From Paenibacillus sabinae T27 (GTDB lineage: Bacteria; Bacillota; Bacilli; Paenibacillales; Paenibacillaceae), in NCBI RefSeq assembly GCF_000612505.1, contig NZ_CP004078.1, positions 4,921,001 to 4,985,000 of the forward strand: 64,000 nucleotides of DNA, written 5' to 3'. The position numbers were made by a program, and so were the translations under genes. The number at the start of each line of letters is the position of its first letter. Position 1 is the stretch's first letter. The notes below the pieces were generated by a model. That model was not told where the DNA came from. It saw only the letters and a program-made list of their open reading frames with translations, and did not search any database. Below are positions 52,126 to 61,386 of this stretch, in pieces.

Positions 52126-52548
52126 ATGAGAAAACTATGGATTGGTATGCTGCAGGTAGGTGCGCTGACCGTGTTCTCCCTAATAATGGGGGATCTCAGC
52201 TCTTGGTTACATCTTCCGATTCCCGGAAGCATTATTGGCATGGTGCTGTTATTCATCCTGCTGGAGACCGGTGTTATCAAACTAAGCTGGGTCGAAGCCG
52301 GAGCAACCTGGCTGCTGGCCGAGCTGCTGCTGTTCTTCGTTCCCTCCGCCATCGGCGTTATGAATTACTCCAAATTGCTCCAGACGGACGGTCTCAGTCT
52401 GCTGGCGGTCATCCTCGCGGGAACCTTTATCGTTATGACTAGTTCAGGACTGCTGACAGCCCTTATTTTCAAATTCAAGGAGGGAAGACATCATGCTAAG
52501 CGGGATTCTGTTTCTGGCTCTGACTCTGGCAATCTATCTGATATCTAA
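52126..52548 (+). CDS. Holin-like protein CidA/LrgA
   Basis: A 140-residue membrane protein with four helices. LPIPGSIIGMVLLFILLETG and ELLLFFVPSAIGVMNY are the LrgA/CidA signatures. The family forms holin-like pores modulating murein hydrolase activity and programmed lysis. ATG with AAAGGGGCGG 5-8 bases upstream. The C-terminal ~20 residues are translated from sequence that also encodes the start of the next gene (56-base overlap). Confidence 0.88.
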   Translation: MRKLWIGMLQVGALTVFSLIMGDLSSWLHLPIPGSIIGMVLLFILLETGVIKLSWVEAGATWLLAELLLFFVPSAIGVMNYSKLLQTDGLSLLAVILAGTFIVMTSSGLLTALIFKFKEGRHHAKRDSVSGSDSGNLSDI

Positions 52549-53176
52549 AAAGATTTACGCGGTGAAGACGAAAGTATACTTGTCTCCGTTGATCATTACG
52601 CCGCTGCTGATTATCAGCTTCCTGCTGATGATGGGCGTATCCTTTGATTCCTACAATGCGGGAGGCAAATGGCTCACCGACCTGCTTCAGCCGGCAACCG
52701 TTGCCTTTGCCATCCCTTTGCATAAAAACTTCAAGGTGCTCAAAAAGCACGCCGCAGAGATTGCGGCAGGCGTTCTGTCAGGAACGATGATGGCGGTAAT
52801 CTCATCCGTTCTCCTGGCCCACTGGTTGCACCTGAGCAGCAATCTTGCAACCAGCTTGGTGCCCCGGTCGGTTACTACGCCGATCGCCATGAACATCTCG
52901 CAGAGCATAGGGGGCATACCGAGCATTACGGCCGTATTCGTTATTCTGACCGGCGTGCTGGGTACGCTGATAGGACCGACGGTCCTTCGCCTCTTCCGCA
53001 TTGACAATGAAGTTGCGCGCGGTGTGTCGCTGGGAACCGCTGCGCACGGTATGGGCACCTCCAAAGCCTTTGAGCTGAGTTCGCTGACCGGAACCATTTC
53101 CAGTATCGCGATGATTCTGACGGCGCTGTTTACACTAACCGTAGCGCCGGCACTACTCGCGGTCTTCCTCCACTAG
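52493..53176 (+). CDS. LrgB/CidB family membrane protein
   Basis: A 227-residue membrane protein with five to six helices. YLSPLIITPLLIISFLLM, ATVAFAIPLHKNF, SLVPRSVTTPIAM and GTAAHGMGTSKAFEL are diagnostic for LrgB. It acts with the LrgA/CidA protein; related pairs have been linked to pyruvate uptake and lysis control. AAGGAGGG precedes the ATG inside lrgA. A terminator follows after 20 bases. Confidence 0.9.
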   Translation: MLSGILFLALTLAIYLISKKIYAVKTKVYLSPLIITPLLIISFLLMMGVSFDSYNAGGKWLTDLLQPATVAFAIPLHKNFKVLKKHAAEIAAGVLSGTMMAVISSVLLAHWLHLSSNLATSLVPRSVTTPIAMNISQSIGGIPSITAVFVILTGVLGTLIGPTVLRLFRIDNEVARGVSLGTAAHGMGTSKAFELSSLTGTISSIAMILTALFTLTVAPALLAVFLH

Positions 53177-53196
53177 GCCGTCCCGGCTTGGGCCGC

Positions 53197-53241
53197 AGAC
53201 ACCCGCTTCGAGCAATTTGCTGAAGCGGAGTGTCTTTTTTT
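53197..53241 (+). terminator. Terminator after lrgAB
   Basis: AGACAC-C-CGCTTC pairs with GAAGCG-GA-GTGTCT, followed by seven Ts on the plus strand. Confidence 0.87.
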
Positions 53242-53247
53242 ATGAAC

Positions 53248-54216
53248 TTACAGCTTCACCGGCGCCTCTTTACGGGCCGATTCGAAAGCCGCGCATGTAA
53301 CCTTCAGCGTCTTGTAGGCATCCGCGTAATCGCTCAGTATACCGCTGCGGTCGCCGGTGCGGACGGCATGAAGGAACGCCTCGCTCTCGGATACATAGGG
53401 GTTGCCGGTGCTGGCGTATTCGGTGCTCTCTCCGTCCCGCACCGTAAGAAGCCGCTGCGGGTTCCAGTCGAGCAGGCCGCGGTCATTGTAGAAGCTGAGC
53501 CCGACCCTTGAGGCCTCACCCGGAAGAACGCAGGTGTTGGAAATGTTCGCCACAATGCCGCTGGCAAGCTTCAGGGACACCGTACCCACGTCCGCGACAC
53601 TGACGCCGTCTTTTTTCTCATGCATGACCCGATTCCCGAACATCGCGTACACTTCCGTCACTTCTCCCGCCAGGTAGCGGAGCAAATCGACGATATGCGT
53701 CGTCTGCTCGGTGAACTGCCCGCCGGACCGCTCCTGATCGCGCCACCACGGCGCCTCCGGCATGCTGCCCATCCACTGACCGACGACCATGCCGATTGTA
53801 TCGCCCTGCAGCGCCTCTTTCAGCCGCTTGACGTTCTCCTGGTAACGGAAATGATAGCCGACGGAGGTAAGCAGACCGGCAGCCTGGATATCCTGAAGAA
53901 GACTCGCCGGAATTTCCGTGCTCACCCCGAGCGGCTTCTCCACAAAAAAGGGAATTCCCCTGCGGATCAGCGTGCGTTCAATCGCGCCATGCGCCCCGGG
54001 CGGCACACATATGTAAACCGCATCCAGCGTATGGGTATCCAGCATTTCAATGGGATCTCCATAGCCTTCCGCAGCGTACGGCCGCGCCATTTCTTCCCCT
54101 TTTTCCCTGCTGGTGCCGCAGACCGCCTGAAGCTTGACGTCCGCCATTCCGGCCAGCAAATCGGCATGCACCTTGGCGAACCAGCCGGTTCCGACCATTC
54201 CGATATTCAGCGTCAT
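53248..54216 (-). CDS. Gfo/Idh/MocA-family oxidoreductase
   Basis: A 322-residue NAD(P)-dependent dehydrogenase, usually acting on sugars or inositols. Rossmann motif IGMVGTGWFAKVHADLL, VYICVPPGAHG, the FVEKPLGVS catalytic Lys segment, and VGYHFRYQENVKRLKE with GGQFTEQTTHIVDLLRYL are clear. Start at the ATG following GGAGGG; an upstream frame extension is not supported. Slightly shorter than the family average of 340. It is monocistronic. Substrate unknown. Confidence 0.88.
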   Translation of the reverse strand: MTLNIGMVGTGWFAKVHADLLAGMADVKLQAVCGTSREKGEEMARPYAAEGYGDPIEMLDTHTLDAVYICVPPGAHGAIERTLIRRGIPFFVEKPLGVSTEIPASLLQDIQAAGLLTSVGYHFRYQENVKRLKEALQGDTIGMVVGQWMGSMPEAPWWRDQERSGGQFTEQTTHIVDLLRYLAGEVTEVYAMFGNRVMHEKKDGVSVADVGTVSLKLASGIVANISNTCVLPGEASRVGLSFYNDRGLLDWNPQRLLTVRDGESTEYASTGNPYVSESEAFLHAVRTGDRSGILSDYADAYKTLKVTCAAFESARKEAPVKL

Positions 54217-54296
54217 TTCGCAAGTCCCTCCGTTTCCCGTGATCGATCCTTGTTCAAAACCTATGAATGGTTTCTTCTTGTGAAAATTATACTGCG

Positions 54297-56600
54297 TTAT
54301 CCCAGCACCCGGTAGTCTCTCCATTCGTCCGGCAGCAGCCATGCATAAGGGGGCTCCAGGAAACGGTCATCGGCAAGGATAATCCCTCCCGTATCGTGTT
54401 CGCTGCGGATGAGCCGCCCTCCCGCCTGAAGCACCTTGCACATGCCGGGAAATACGTAAGCGTAATGAAATCCGTTCTTGCCCCGAGCGCTGAAATACTC
54501 CCTTAGCAGGTTCCGTTCCAGTCCGAGCTGGGGCAGGCCAACGCCGACGACCATGACGCCATTCAGCCGGTCTCCCGGCAAATCGATCCCTTCCGAGAAA
54601 ATCCCGCCAAGCACTGCGAACCCGAGCAGCGTCTCTCCGTTATCCGGACGGAAGGCGGCCAGAAACCTCTCCCGCTCCTCCTCGCTCATCCCGCTTCCCT
54701 GCACCAGCGTCCTGATCCCGGGGACTGACTCGGCAAAAACCTCGTATACGTCCTGCAAATACTGGTAGGAAGGAAAAAAGGCCAAATAGTTCCCTTTCCG
54801 GGCGGCCATCGCCGCGAGCGCTTTGGAAAGGGGCACTAACGATTTCTCGCGGTCGCGAAACCGCGTTGACACCGGCAGGACGCTGATTTCCCACTGCTCC
54901 TTGTGGAATGGGGAAGGCACTGTCAGACTGTAATCCTCTTCTGCCGCGCCAAGCATATCCCGGTAATACGAAAGGGGCGACAGCGTTGCCGAGAAAAAAA
55001 TCCGGCTGCGGAAGCCTTTGGAGGACTGCGTCAGCAGATGCGACGGGTCGAGATTGAACAGCTTCAGTAAGACATCGCCCCTTCCGCTTTCCGCGTAGGT
55101 AATGTACCGCTCGTCGTACATCTTGCAGGCGCGCAGCATGCCTTGGGCGTCAAAATAGGCGTCAAGCAGCCCTTCTTCCTCCCCCTTCTCTTCAGTAAGG
55201 AGCATCTGCGAAGGCCGGAGCAGTTCCCGTTCCGCCTCCTGCACAAACGTCTCCAGCAGCCCGGGAAGCTCCTCGGGATACTCGGCCCATGTACCTGTGC
55301 CGTCCTGCCCGCATGCTTTGCGGAGAGCGATGAACATAGCGTTCACGCCCCCCGCCGCCGCGCTCAGCGCGCGGTTCCGTGCCTTGTAGCTCCGCTTCAG
55401 CGCAAGAAAGGGGGCCTTGCGTAAAGCCGCGGAGAACATCTCCCGGCCGCGGTCGACCAGATTATGAGCCTCGTCGACTAGCAGCGCCGTCTCTTTCTTC
55501 CCTTCCTCCATTAGCCGCTTCATGGCGATGCGGGGATCAAAAATATAGTTATAGTCGCAAATCACGGCGTCGCTGGCATAAGCCGCGTCGAGCGACAGCT
55601 CGAACGGGCATACGGAATGTTTGCGGGCGTAATGCTCCAGTACCCGCCGGTCCATCAGCGTTTCGTGCTCAAGCATATCCATCAGCGCGCCGTTGATGCG
55701 GTCATAATACCCTTCGGCAAAAGGGCAGTATTCCGCACCGCAGAGCCCTTCCTCCCGGAAGCAGGCCTTCTCCTTGGCGGTCAGCGTGACCACATGCAGA
55801 TGGAGGCCCCGGGCGTTCATCTGGGCAAAGGCTTCCTCCGCGGCGATCCGTGTAACGGTCTTGGCCGTCAGGTAGAACAGGCCGCGCAGCAGCCCTTCTC
55901 CCATCGCCTTGACCGCCGGAAAAAGCGTGGACATCGTCTTGCCGATGCCCGTCGGCGCCTGGGCGAACAGATTCACGCCTTCCGCAATGCAGGTGTAGAC
56001 GGCGCCCGCAAAACGCCGCTGTTCCGCACGATAGGCGGGAAACGGAAACTCCAGCCTGCGGATGCTTTCGGTCCGCCGCTCCCCGTGCTTAAGGAGAAGT
56101 GACGCATAGGGAGCGTAAGCCGCCGCGGTATCCGCCGCAAAAGCCGCCGCTTCCCCGGCGGTCACGAGCCGTTCGAAGCTCCGCTGCTCCCCGGTCGCGG
56201 TGTGCACATAAGTGAGCCTGACCGTGATCGCCTCAAGCTCCTGCTCCAGGATGATCATATGTGCATATATGAGCGCCTGGGCCCAGTGCACCTCGCGCCC
56301 TTCCTCCGGCAGCTCCGGCCCCCCGGTTGATTTGATCTCCTCAACGGTAAGGCTGCCGTCGCCTGACAGCAGCAGACCGTCGCAGCGCCCGAAGACGGTG
56401 AAAATCAGCTCTCCGCAGGGGATCTCCGCGCTAAGATAGACCTCTTTCCGGTCGCCTTCTTTATACTGCTGCTGGATTTTCTGATGTATGCGCGTCCCCT
56501 CAGCCAAGGAGGCAGCGCTGCGGAAGCCCGATTCGAGGCTGCCGCTGCGGTACACATATTCCACCAGCGATCGTACTGAAATGGTTACGGCGGAAGCCAA
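54297..56600 (-). CDS. DinG/XPD-like DNA helicase with N-terminal Cas4-type nuclease domain
   Basis: A 767-residue fusion. Residues 1-175 resemble a RecB/Cas4-like PD-(D/E)XK nuclease: GTRIHQKIQQQ, then FGRCDGLLL (Asp) and VEEIKSTGG (E-x-K). The helicase part has Walker A APTGIGKTMSTLFP near 225, four Cys likely binding 4Fe-4S (KACFREEGLCGAEYC and SVCPF), DEAH box LLVDEAHNLVD, and C-terminal motifs FSATLSPLSYY, GGIFSEGIDLPG and QAGGRLIRSEHD. TTG at 56600 follows AAGGAGAGG. Probably a DNA repair helicase-nuclease. Neighbours give no further clue. Confidence 0.88.
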   Translation of the reverse strand: MASAVTISVRSLVEYVYRSGSLESGFRSAASLAEGTRIHQKIQQQYKEGDRKEVYLSAEIPCGELIFTVFGRCDGLLLSGDGSLTVEEIKSTGGPELPEEGREVHWAQALIYAHMIILEQELEAITVRLTYVHTATGEQRSFERLVTAGEAAAFAADTAAAYAPYASLLLKHGERRTESIRRLEFPFPAYRAEQRRFAGAVYTCIAEGVNLFAQAPTGIGKTMSTLFPAVKAMGEGLLRGLFYLTAKTVTRIAAEEAFAQMNARGLHLHVVTLTAKEKACFREEGLCGAEYCPFAEGYYDRINGALMDMLEHETLMDRRVLEHYARKHSVCPFELSLDAAYASDAVICDYNYIFDPRIAMKRLMEEGKKETALLVDEAHNLVDRGREMFSAALRKAPFLALKRSYKARNRALSAAAGGVNAMFIALRKACGQDGTGTWAEYPEELPGLLETFVQEAERELLRPSQMLLTEEKGEEEGLLDAYFDAQGMLRACKMYDERYITYAESGRGDVLLKLFNLDPSHLLTQSSKGFRSRIFFSATLSPLSYYRDMLGAAEEDYSLTVPSPFHKEQWEISVLPVSTRFRDREKSLVPLSKALAAMAARKGNYLAFFPSYQYLQDVYEVFAESVPGIRTLVQGSGMSEEERERFLAAFRPDNGETLLGFAVLGGIFSEGIDLPGDRLNGVMVVGVGLPQLGLERNLLREYFSARGKNGFHYAYVFPGMCKVLQAGGRLIRSEHDTGGIILADDRFLEPPYAWLLPDEWRDYRVLG

Positions 56601-56768
56601 AGCGAGCCTCTCCTTCCTCAAGCCAATCGGCTAAGCCTTTCCTAAGTTTCACGCTGCGCGTTTCTTCGATTTTCCCCTTTTGCCCCGCTATCCGTTCATT
56701 TCCGGCCGAAAAGACCGCCGATATCCGCAGCATGCCGTTTTGCATCTTGCGGCGCGCCTTTTCTTGTT

Positions 56769-56797
56769 TTGACATTCCTTTTACATAGCGGCATAAT
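56769..56797 (+). promoter_or_regulatory. SigA promoter for the ltaS-like gene
   Basis: TTGACA, exactly 17 bp, CATAAT; predicted transcript start near 56804. The region 56601-56886 between the divergent helicase and ltaS holds no other clear feature. Confidence 0.75.
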
Positions 56798-56886
56798 GAA
56801 TTTTATACTGGCGATTTCTTGTCTTTTGCGCTAAATATTTGCTTTGGGCGAAGGGTCGCTTCACACCCGAGAAAGAAGGCGGAGCC

Positions 56887-58743
56887 GTGACATCTATTAA
56901 CATTAAACGATGGATCGTTAAACCCTTTATTTTTTTCACTATTATGCTTATTCTCAAGAGCTATCTGGCCTGGGCGGTCATCTTTGATGTTCTGCTGCCG
57001 TGGAAATCGCTGCTTACCGAAATTCCTTTTGCCTGGGCGCTGTTCTGCCTGATTGAGCGCTTCGCGTCCAAGCGCAAGCTCGGCTATTATATGACGGTTA
57101 ATCTGCTGGTAACGGCGATTTTCTTCGCGGCCATTATGTATTTCAAATATTACGGCGTTATCGTCACCTACCATGCCGCTGAGCAGGTCAATCAGGTGAC
57201 CGCCGTCCGCAACAGCGTATTTTCACTGATGGACCCTTATTATCTGCTTATTTTCGCGGATGTCCTTGTGCTGGGGTATTATTTTCTTTTTAACCGGAAC
57301 GGCCGGATCTACAAAAAAGAGCAAATCAACCTCGGGCGCGGCAGCCGGAAATTCTCGGCTCTGTTCGCCGCTTCGCTCGCGCTGTGTCTGTTCAATGTGC
57401 TGCCGAACAAAGCCAGCATGAATGAAATCAAGAAAGCCCAGGAAATGGGCATTCTCAATTATGAAGCCTATACGATCTTCGCTCAAGATAAAATCGACCT
57501 GGTGAAAGCCAGCGACATTACCCAGGAAGCGGTCGACTCGGCCAAGGGAATTACCGTTCCCGCAAATCCGAAGCTTCAAGGCGCGGCCAAGGGCAAGAAT
57601 CTGATTATCCTGCAGATGGAATCGCTGCAAAATTTCCTGATCGGGCTTAAGATCGACGGCAAGGAGATTACACCGAACCTTAACGCCGTGATGAAGGAAA
57701 GCCTCTATTTCCCGAACTTCTATCAGATGGTCGGCCAGGGCAACACCTCGGATGCGGAGTTCGTCGTCAATACGTCCTATTACATTCCTCCGCGCGGCGC
57801 GGCCACCCAGATGTACGTCGACAAGGTGCTGCCGAGTCTGCCGCGCTTAATGGAGAAGAACGGCTATCAGACGGCCACCTTCCATACGAATGATGTGGAG
57901 TTCTGGAACCGCGGCGAGCTCTACAGCTCGCTTGGCTGGGGCAAGTATTACGACCATCGGTTCTTCGGCGACGAGGACGTGTTCTTCTTCGGGCCATCCG
58001 ATGAGGTGCTGTACCGCAAGACGACAGCCAAGCTGAAGGAAATGAGCGCAAGCGGCCAGCCGTTCTACGCCCAGATCATTTCCATGTCGGCCCATCATCC
58101 GTTTACGATTCCTGAGGAAAAATACAAAATGAAGCTGCCGGAGCGTTATGAAGGCACCTTTGTCGGTGATTACATCCGGGCGCAAAATTACGCCGACTAC
58201 GCGTTTGGCCAGCTGGTTCAGGAGCTTAAAGAGTCCGGCCTCTGGGACAACAGCCTGATTATGATTTACGGCGACCACATGGGGCTGCCGATTTACTCGC
58301 TCGACCACGACGACAAAGAGCTGATGAAGGAAATTTACGGCCATGAGTACGGTTACGCCAACATGACCAATATTCCGCTGATCATTCACGGCGCGGGGCT
58401 GTCTGCGCAGACGCTGGAGCAGGTCGGCGGCGAAATCGATATTATGCCGACGGCCGCCAATTTGCTGGGCGTTTCCCTGAAAGATCATCTTCATTTCGGG
58501 CAGGACATCGTTAACCAGACCGGGAACCTGCTGCCCGAGCGCTATTATCTGCCCTCTGGCTCGTTTATCGCAAGCTCCGGGCTGCTTATTCCCGGTAACA
58601 GCTTTGAGGATAATACCCAATATCCGATCGCGCTGAGCAACAAGCCGCCAGCGTCAACGGAGGATGAATACAACCGGGCGCTCCGGCTGCTGCAGCTCTC
58701 CGACAGCTATGTGTCCCAGCTGCCTCTGAAGAAGTCCGAATAG
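56887..58743 (+). CDS. ltaS: Lipoteichoic acid synthase-like sulfatase-fold protein
   Basis: A 618-residue membrane enzyme that polymerises glycerol phosphate from phosphatidylglycerol on the outer face. Five N-terminal helices occupy residues 1-175. The extracellular domain has LIILQMESLQNFL (metal-binding Glu), GNTSDAEF (nucleophile Thr), WNRGELYSSLGWGKYYD, and IYGDHMGLP and NIPLIIHGAG (metal ligands). GTG start with AAGGCGGAG upstream. Several LtaS paralogues are usual; which one this is cannot be told. A terminator and a MarR gene on the opposite strand follow. Confidence 0.9.
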   Translation: MTSINIKRWIVKPFIFFTIMLILKSYLAWAVIFDVLLPWKSLLTEIPFAWALFCLIERFASKRKLGYYMTVNLLVTAIFFAAIMYFKYYGVIVTYHAAEQVNQVTAVRNSVFSLMDPYYLLIFADVLVLGYYFLFNRNGRIYKKEQINLGRGSRKFSALFAASLALCLFNVLPNKASMNEIKKAQEMGILNYEAYTIFAQDKIDLVKASDITQEAVDSAKGITVPANPKLQGAAKGKNLIILQMESLQNFLIGLKIDGKEITPNLNAVMKESLYFPNFYQMVGQGNTSDAEFVVNTSYYIPPRGAATQMYVDKVLPSLPRLMEKNGYQTATFHTNDVEFWNRGELYSSLGWGKYYDHRFFGDEDVFFFGPSDEVLYRKTTAKLKEMSASGQPFYAQIISMSAHHPFTIPEEKYKMKLPERYEGTFVGDYIRAQNYADYAFGQLVQELKESGLWDNSLIMIYGDHMGLPIYSLDHDDKELMKEIYGHEYGYANMTNIPLIIHGAGLSAQTLEQVGGEIDIMPTAANLLGVSLKDHLHFGQDIVNQTGNLLPERYYLPSGSFIASSGLLIPGNSFEDNTQYPIALSNKPPASTEDEYNRALRLLQLSDSYVSQLPLKKSE

Positions 58744-58818
58744 TCGCGCTTCTTCAGCCGCTCCCGCTGCTTTACTGGCGGGTGAAGCGGCCACGGATTG
58801 CAGCGGCTCCTTGACGCC

Positions 58819-58854
58819 AAAAGCCATGTTCCCTGGGGGGAGCATGGCTTTTTC
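58819..58854. terminator. Bidirectional terminator between ltaS and marR
   Basis: AAAAGCCATG pairs with CATGGCTTTTT, with further TTCCC/GGGGA pairing inside; T-runs on both strands. Confidence 0.87.
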
Positions 58855-58903
58855 CTGTTTTAATCCAGCTAAGTATCACCTTCCAGGCGCCGCAGAAAAG
58901 CAG

Positions 58904-59353
58904 CTAACGCTCCTGCCTGTCCAGCATGTCGTAATAATCCGCGAATCGCTGAAGCTCATCCGGTGTCAGGATCGACAAGTATTCACCCAGCAGGACAAGC
59001 GAGCGGCGCTGCCCTTCGGCGCAGGTCATCCTGCCTTTTTCGGTAAGCGATACGACTACGGCCCTGCGGTCTTTCTCGTCCTGCTCCCTGTTGATCAGAC
59101 CGATTGCATCCATGCGGTCCAGCATTACCGTAACCGCGCTCGATTTGACCTCCATCCGTTCGGCGAGCGTTACCACCCTCGCTTTTCCCTCGCGGGAGAT
59201 CATATTCAGGAGTGCAAACTGGGGAAAGGTCAGTCCCAGCTCCTTCTGAAGGGACATTCCCGATATGATTTTTCGCTGTACCCTCCACATCGATAATCCG
59301 ATTCGTTCCACTAGCGGGTCGGTCTCTTGCGACATTTTGCATTTCAGCTCCAT
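58904..59353 (-). CDS. MarR-family transcriptional regulator
   Basis: A 149-residue winged-helix protein. LTFPQFALLNMI, VVTLAERMEVKSSAVTVMLDRMDAIGLINRE (recognition helix) and DEKDRRAVVVSLTEKG (wing) fit MarR. GAGG about 7 bases before the ATG. No gene is co-transcribed in view, so its target is unclear; the divergent chemoreceptor is the nearest gene. Confidence 0.87.
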   Translation of the reverse strand: MELKCKMSQETDPLVERIGLSMWRVQRKIISGMSLQKELGLTFPQFALLNMISREGKARVVTLAERMEVKSSAVTVMLDRMDAIGLINREQDEKDRRAVVVSLTEKGRMTCAEGQRRSLVLLGEYLSILTPDELQRFADYYDMLDRQER

Positions 59354-59479
59354 TCATTATCCTCATTCTAGCGTACCATTTTGCACCGCTTCCATTCAAT
59401 GCGATAAAGCTGAAAAGCATCCAGGAACCGTCCTCTTTTTCACATTAAAGCGTTCTTATGAAAAAGTATCGGATTTCGC

Positions 59480-59507
59480 TAAATTTTCAAATGAATGCAG
59501 CCGTTAT
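59480..59507 (+). promoter_or_regulatory. Possible SigD-type promoter for the second chemoreceptor
   Basis: TAAA, 16 bp, GCCGTTAT, two mismatches from GCCGATAA. Spacing is the same as at the other chemoreceptor promoter. A SigA-like TATAAT near 59560 is an alternative. Confidence 0.4.
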
Positions 59508-59615
59508 TTAATATTAAGAGGGCAGCGTAATCGGACACAGCCAATGAATCCTCTAATCTGATATAATCACGCAATACAATCTATAACAATCAGTATAGTT
59601 AAATGGGGGAAACGT

Positions 59616-61313
59616 ATGAAATTGGCAACAAAATTAACTTGGATGATGCTGCTCGTTCTTCTGCTTGTGGGATCGTCCATCGGATTCTTCGGCTACCGCG
59701 CCGCCTATAATCAGTTGGATGAGGCTGCGGGTATCGAGCTTGTAGGCTGTGCCAATATTACAACGGGACTTGTTGACCCCGCGCAGATCGCCGCTCTTGT
59801 GGCCGGGGACACCAGCAAGCTTGGCGCAATCGAGGACCGGATCAGTTGGATCGTCGGACATAAGCCGATCTTTAAGGAAGCCTTTATTTTGTCGCTGGAC
59901 GGAAAAATTCTCGCCGCCGACAAGAATTTGAAGGCCAGAGGCTATAAGGCTGGAGATTCGTTTTATTTAAACGACGAAGACAAGAAAATGATTACCACCA
60001 TGAAACATTCTACATACTCCAAGGTTTATACATACCAAGGAACCTCACTGAAAACCGGCTACGGCCCCATCTATCAAGACCATGACCCTACGAAACCGAT
60101 TGTCGCCCTGATGGCCATCAACTTTGACGGCCCGCTGGTTCAGGAAAGAACGCTTGAAATCATGAAACAGCCTCTTATCATTGGCGCGTCCATCCTGGTC
60201 GCCGCGATCCTGATCGCTTACTTTTTCATCCGCCGGATGGTCAGTCCGCTGACCAAACTGTCCCGCGCCGTTAATCACGTCGCCCACGGCGATCTTACGC
60301 AGGAAGCGTTGCTCCTGACCAGCAAAGATGAAATCGGCAAGCTGGCCGCCGACTTTAATGGAATGAAAGACAATCTGAGCAGGCTGATTACCGAAGTGAA
60401 CGATACCTCCCTGCAGGTCGCTTCTTCCTCACAGGAGCTGTCGGCCAGCGCCCAGGAGACGAACCGCTCGGGAGAGCATACGGTTAACGTCACGATTGAA
60501 CTGGCGGAAGGCGCGCAGGTGCAGCTTCGCCATTTGGAGAGCAGTTATCAGGCGGTACAGGAAATGTCCGGGTTCATTGCCGAAATTGCGATTAACGCCG
60601 ATCAGGCAATGAAGGACGCTGTCTGCGGGGCCGATAAAGCCCGTTCGGGAAGAGAATCCATGGATTCGACGACAGAGCAGATGAAGGTCATGAGGGGGAG
60701 CATTGACGACCTGTCAGGCATCATTCATACGCTGTCCGGTCACTCGAAGGAAATCGAAAGCATCGTCGGCACGATCGCAAGCATCGCTGCGGAGACGAAT
60801 CTGCTGGCGCTGAATGCGGCTATCGAAGCGGCGCGCGCCGGGGAAGAAGGACGCGGCTTCGCCGTTGTCGCCAATTCCGTCCGCAAGCTGGCGGAGCGAT
60901 CGGGGGATTCCGCGCGGCAAATCGGCGAGCTGCTCGGCCTCATTGTTGCCCAAATGGATCTGGCCGGAGAGACGATGAACCGTTCGAACGTGGAGATGCA
61001 GCACGGTACGGAGATGGTGACGAGTGCCGGCGAATCCTTTACGGAGATTGAAAAAGCCGTTTCCGCCATGGCATCTCAAAGCCGGGAAATCTCCGAAACG
61101 GTGCAGCAGCTGACCGAGATCGCCGGTGGATTGGTTGATGCGATCCAGAATACCGTCAGCGTGTCCAATCAGACGGCCGAAGGTGCGGAAAGCTTGTCCG
61201 CAACTTCGCAGCAGCAGCTTGCGGCCATGCAGGAAGTTGAAGCTTCCTCGGCATTCCTCTCTTCCCTGTCGGATAAGCTGCAGAAGCTCGTGGAACAGTT
61301 CAAGGTAGCGTAA
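59616..61313 (+). CDS. Methyl-accepting chemotaxis protein
   Basis: A 565-residue chemoreceptor. Helices at about residues 8-28 and 190-212 enclose a ~160-residue single-Cache-like sensor ([32 protein letters not shown]). HAMP and signalling domains follow, with the tip [28 protein letters not shown] and [20 protein letters not shown] precedes the ATG. Shorter than the other receptor, with a different sensor. Ligand unknown. Confidence 0.92.
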   Translation: MKLATKLTWMMLLVLLLVGSSIGFFGYRAAYNQLDEAAGIELVGCANITTGLVDPAQIAALVAGDTSKLGAIEDRISWIVGHKPIFKEAFILSLDGKILAADKNLKARGYKAGDSFYLNDEDKKMITTMKHSTYSKVYTYQGTSLKTGYGPIYQDHDPTKPIVALMAINFDGPLVQERTLEIMKQPLIIGASILVAAILIAYFFIRRMVSPLTKLSRAVNHVAHGDLTQEALLLTSKDEIGKLAADFNGMKDNLSRLITEVNDTSLQVASSSQELSASAQETNRSGEHTVNVTIELAEGAQVQLRHLESSYQAVQEMSGFIAEIAINADQAMKDAVCGADKARSGRESMDSTTEQMKVMRGSIDDLSGIIHTLSGHSKEIESIVGTIASIAAETNLLALNAAIEAARAGEEGRGFAVVANSVRKLAERSGDSARQIGELLGLIVAQMDLAGETMNRSNVEMQHGTEMVTSAGESFTEIEKAVSAMASQSREISETVQQLTEIAGGLVDAIQNTVSVSNQTAEGAESLSATSQQQLAAMQEVEASSAFLSSLSDKLQKLVEQFKVA

Positions 61314-61337
61314 AGCATAAAGCCTAAAGCCGTAAAC

Positions 61338-61371
61338 AAAGCAGCATCAGCCTCCCAGGCGATGCTGCTTT
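61338..61371. terminator. Hairpin terminator between chemoreceptor and secreted-protein genes
   Basis: AAAGCAGCATC/GATGCTGCTTT, a perfect 11-bp stem with a 12-base loop. T-tracts are short (TTT...TTTT) on the plus strand. Confidence 0.65.
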
Positions 61372-61386
61372 GCTGCGTTTTACTGC

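Noticed and set aside
56500..56775. 91-codon minus-strand frame overlapping the helicase start
   Set aside because: No recognised motif, no clear ribosome site at its ATG. A small leader peptide cannot be excluded, but there is no support.
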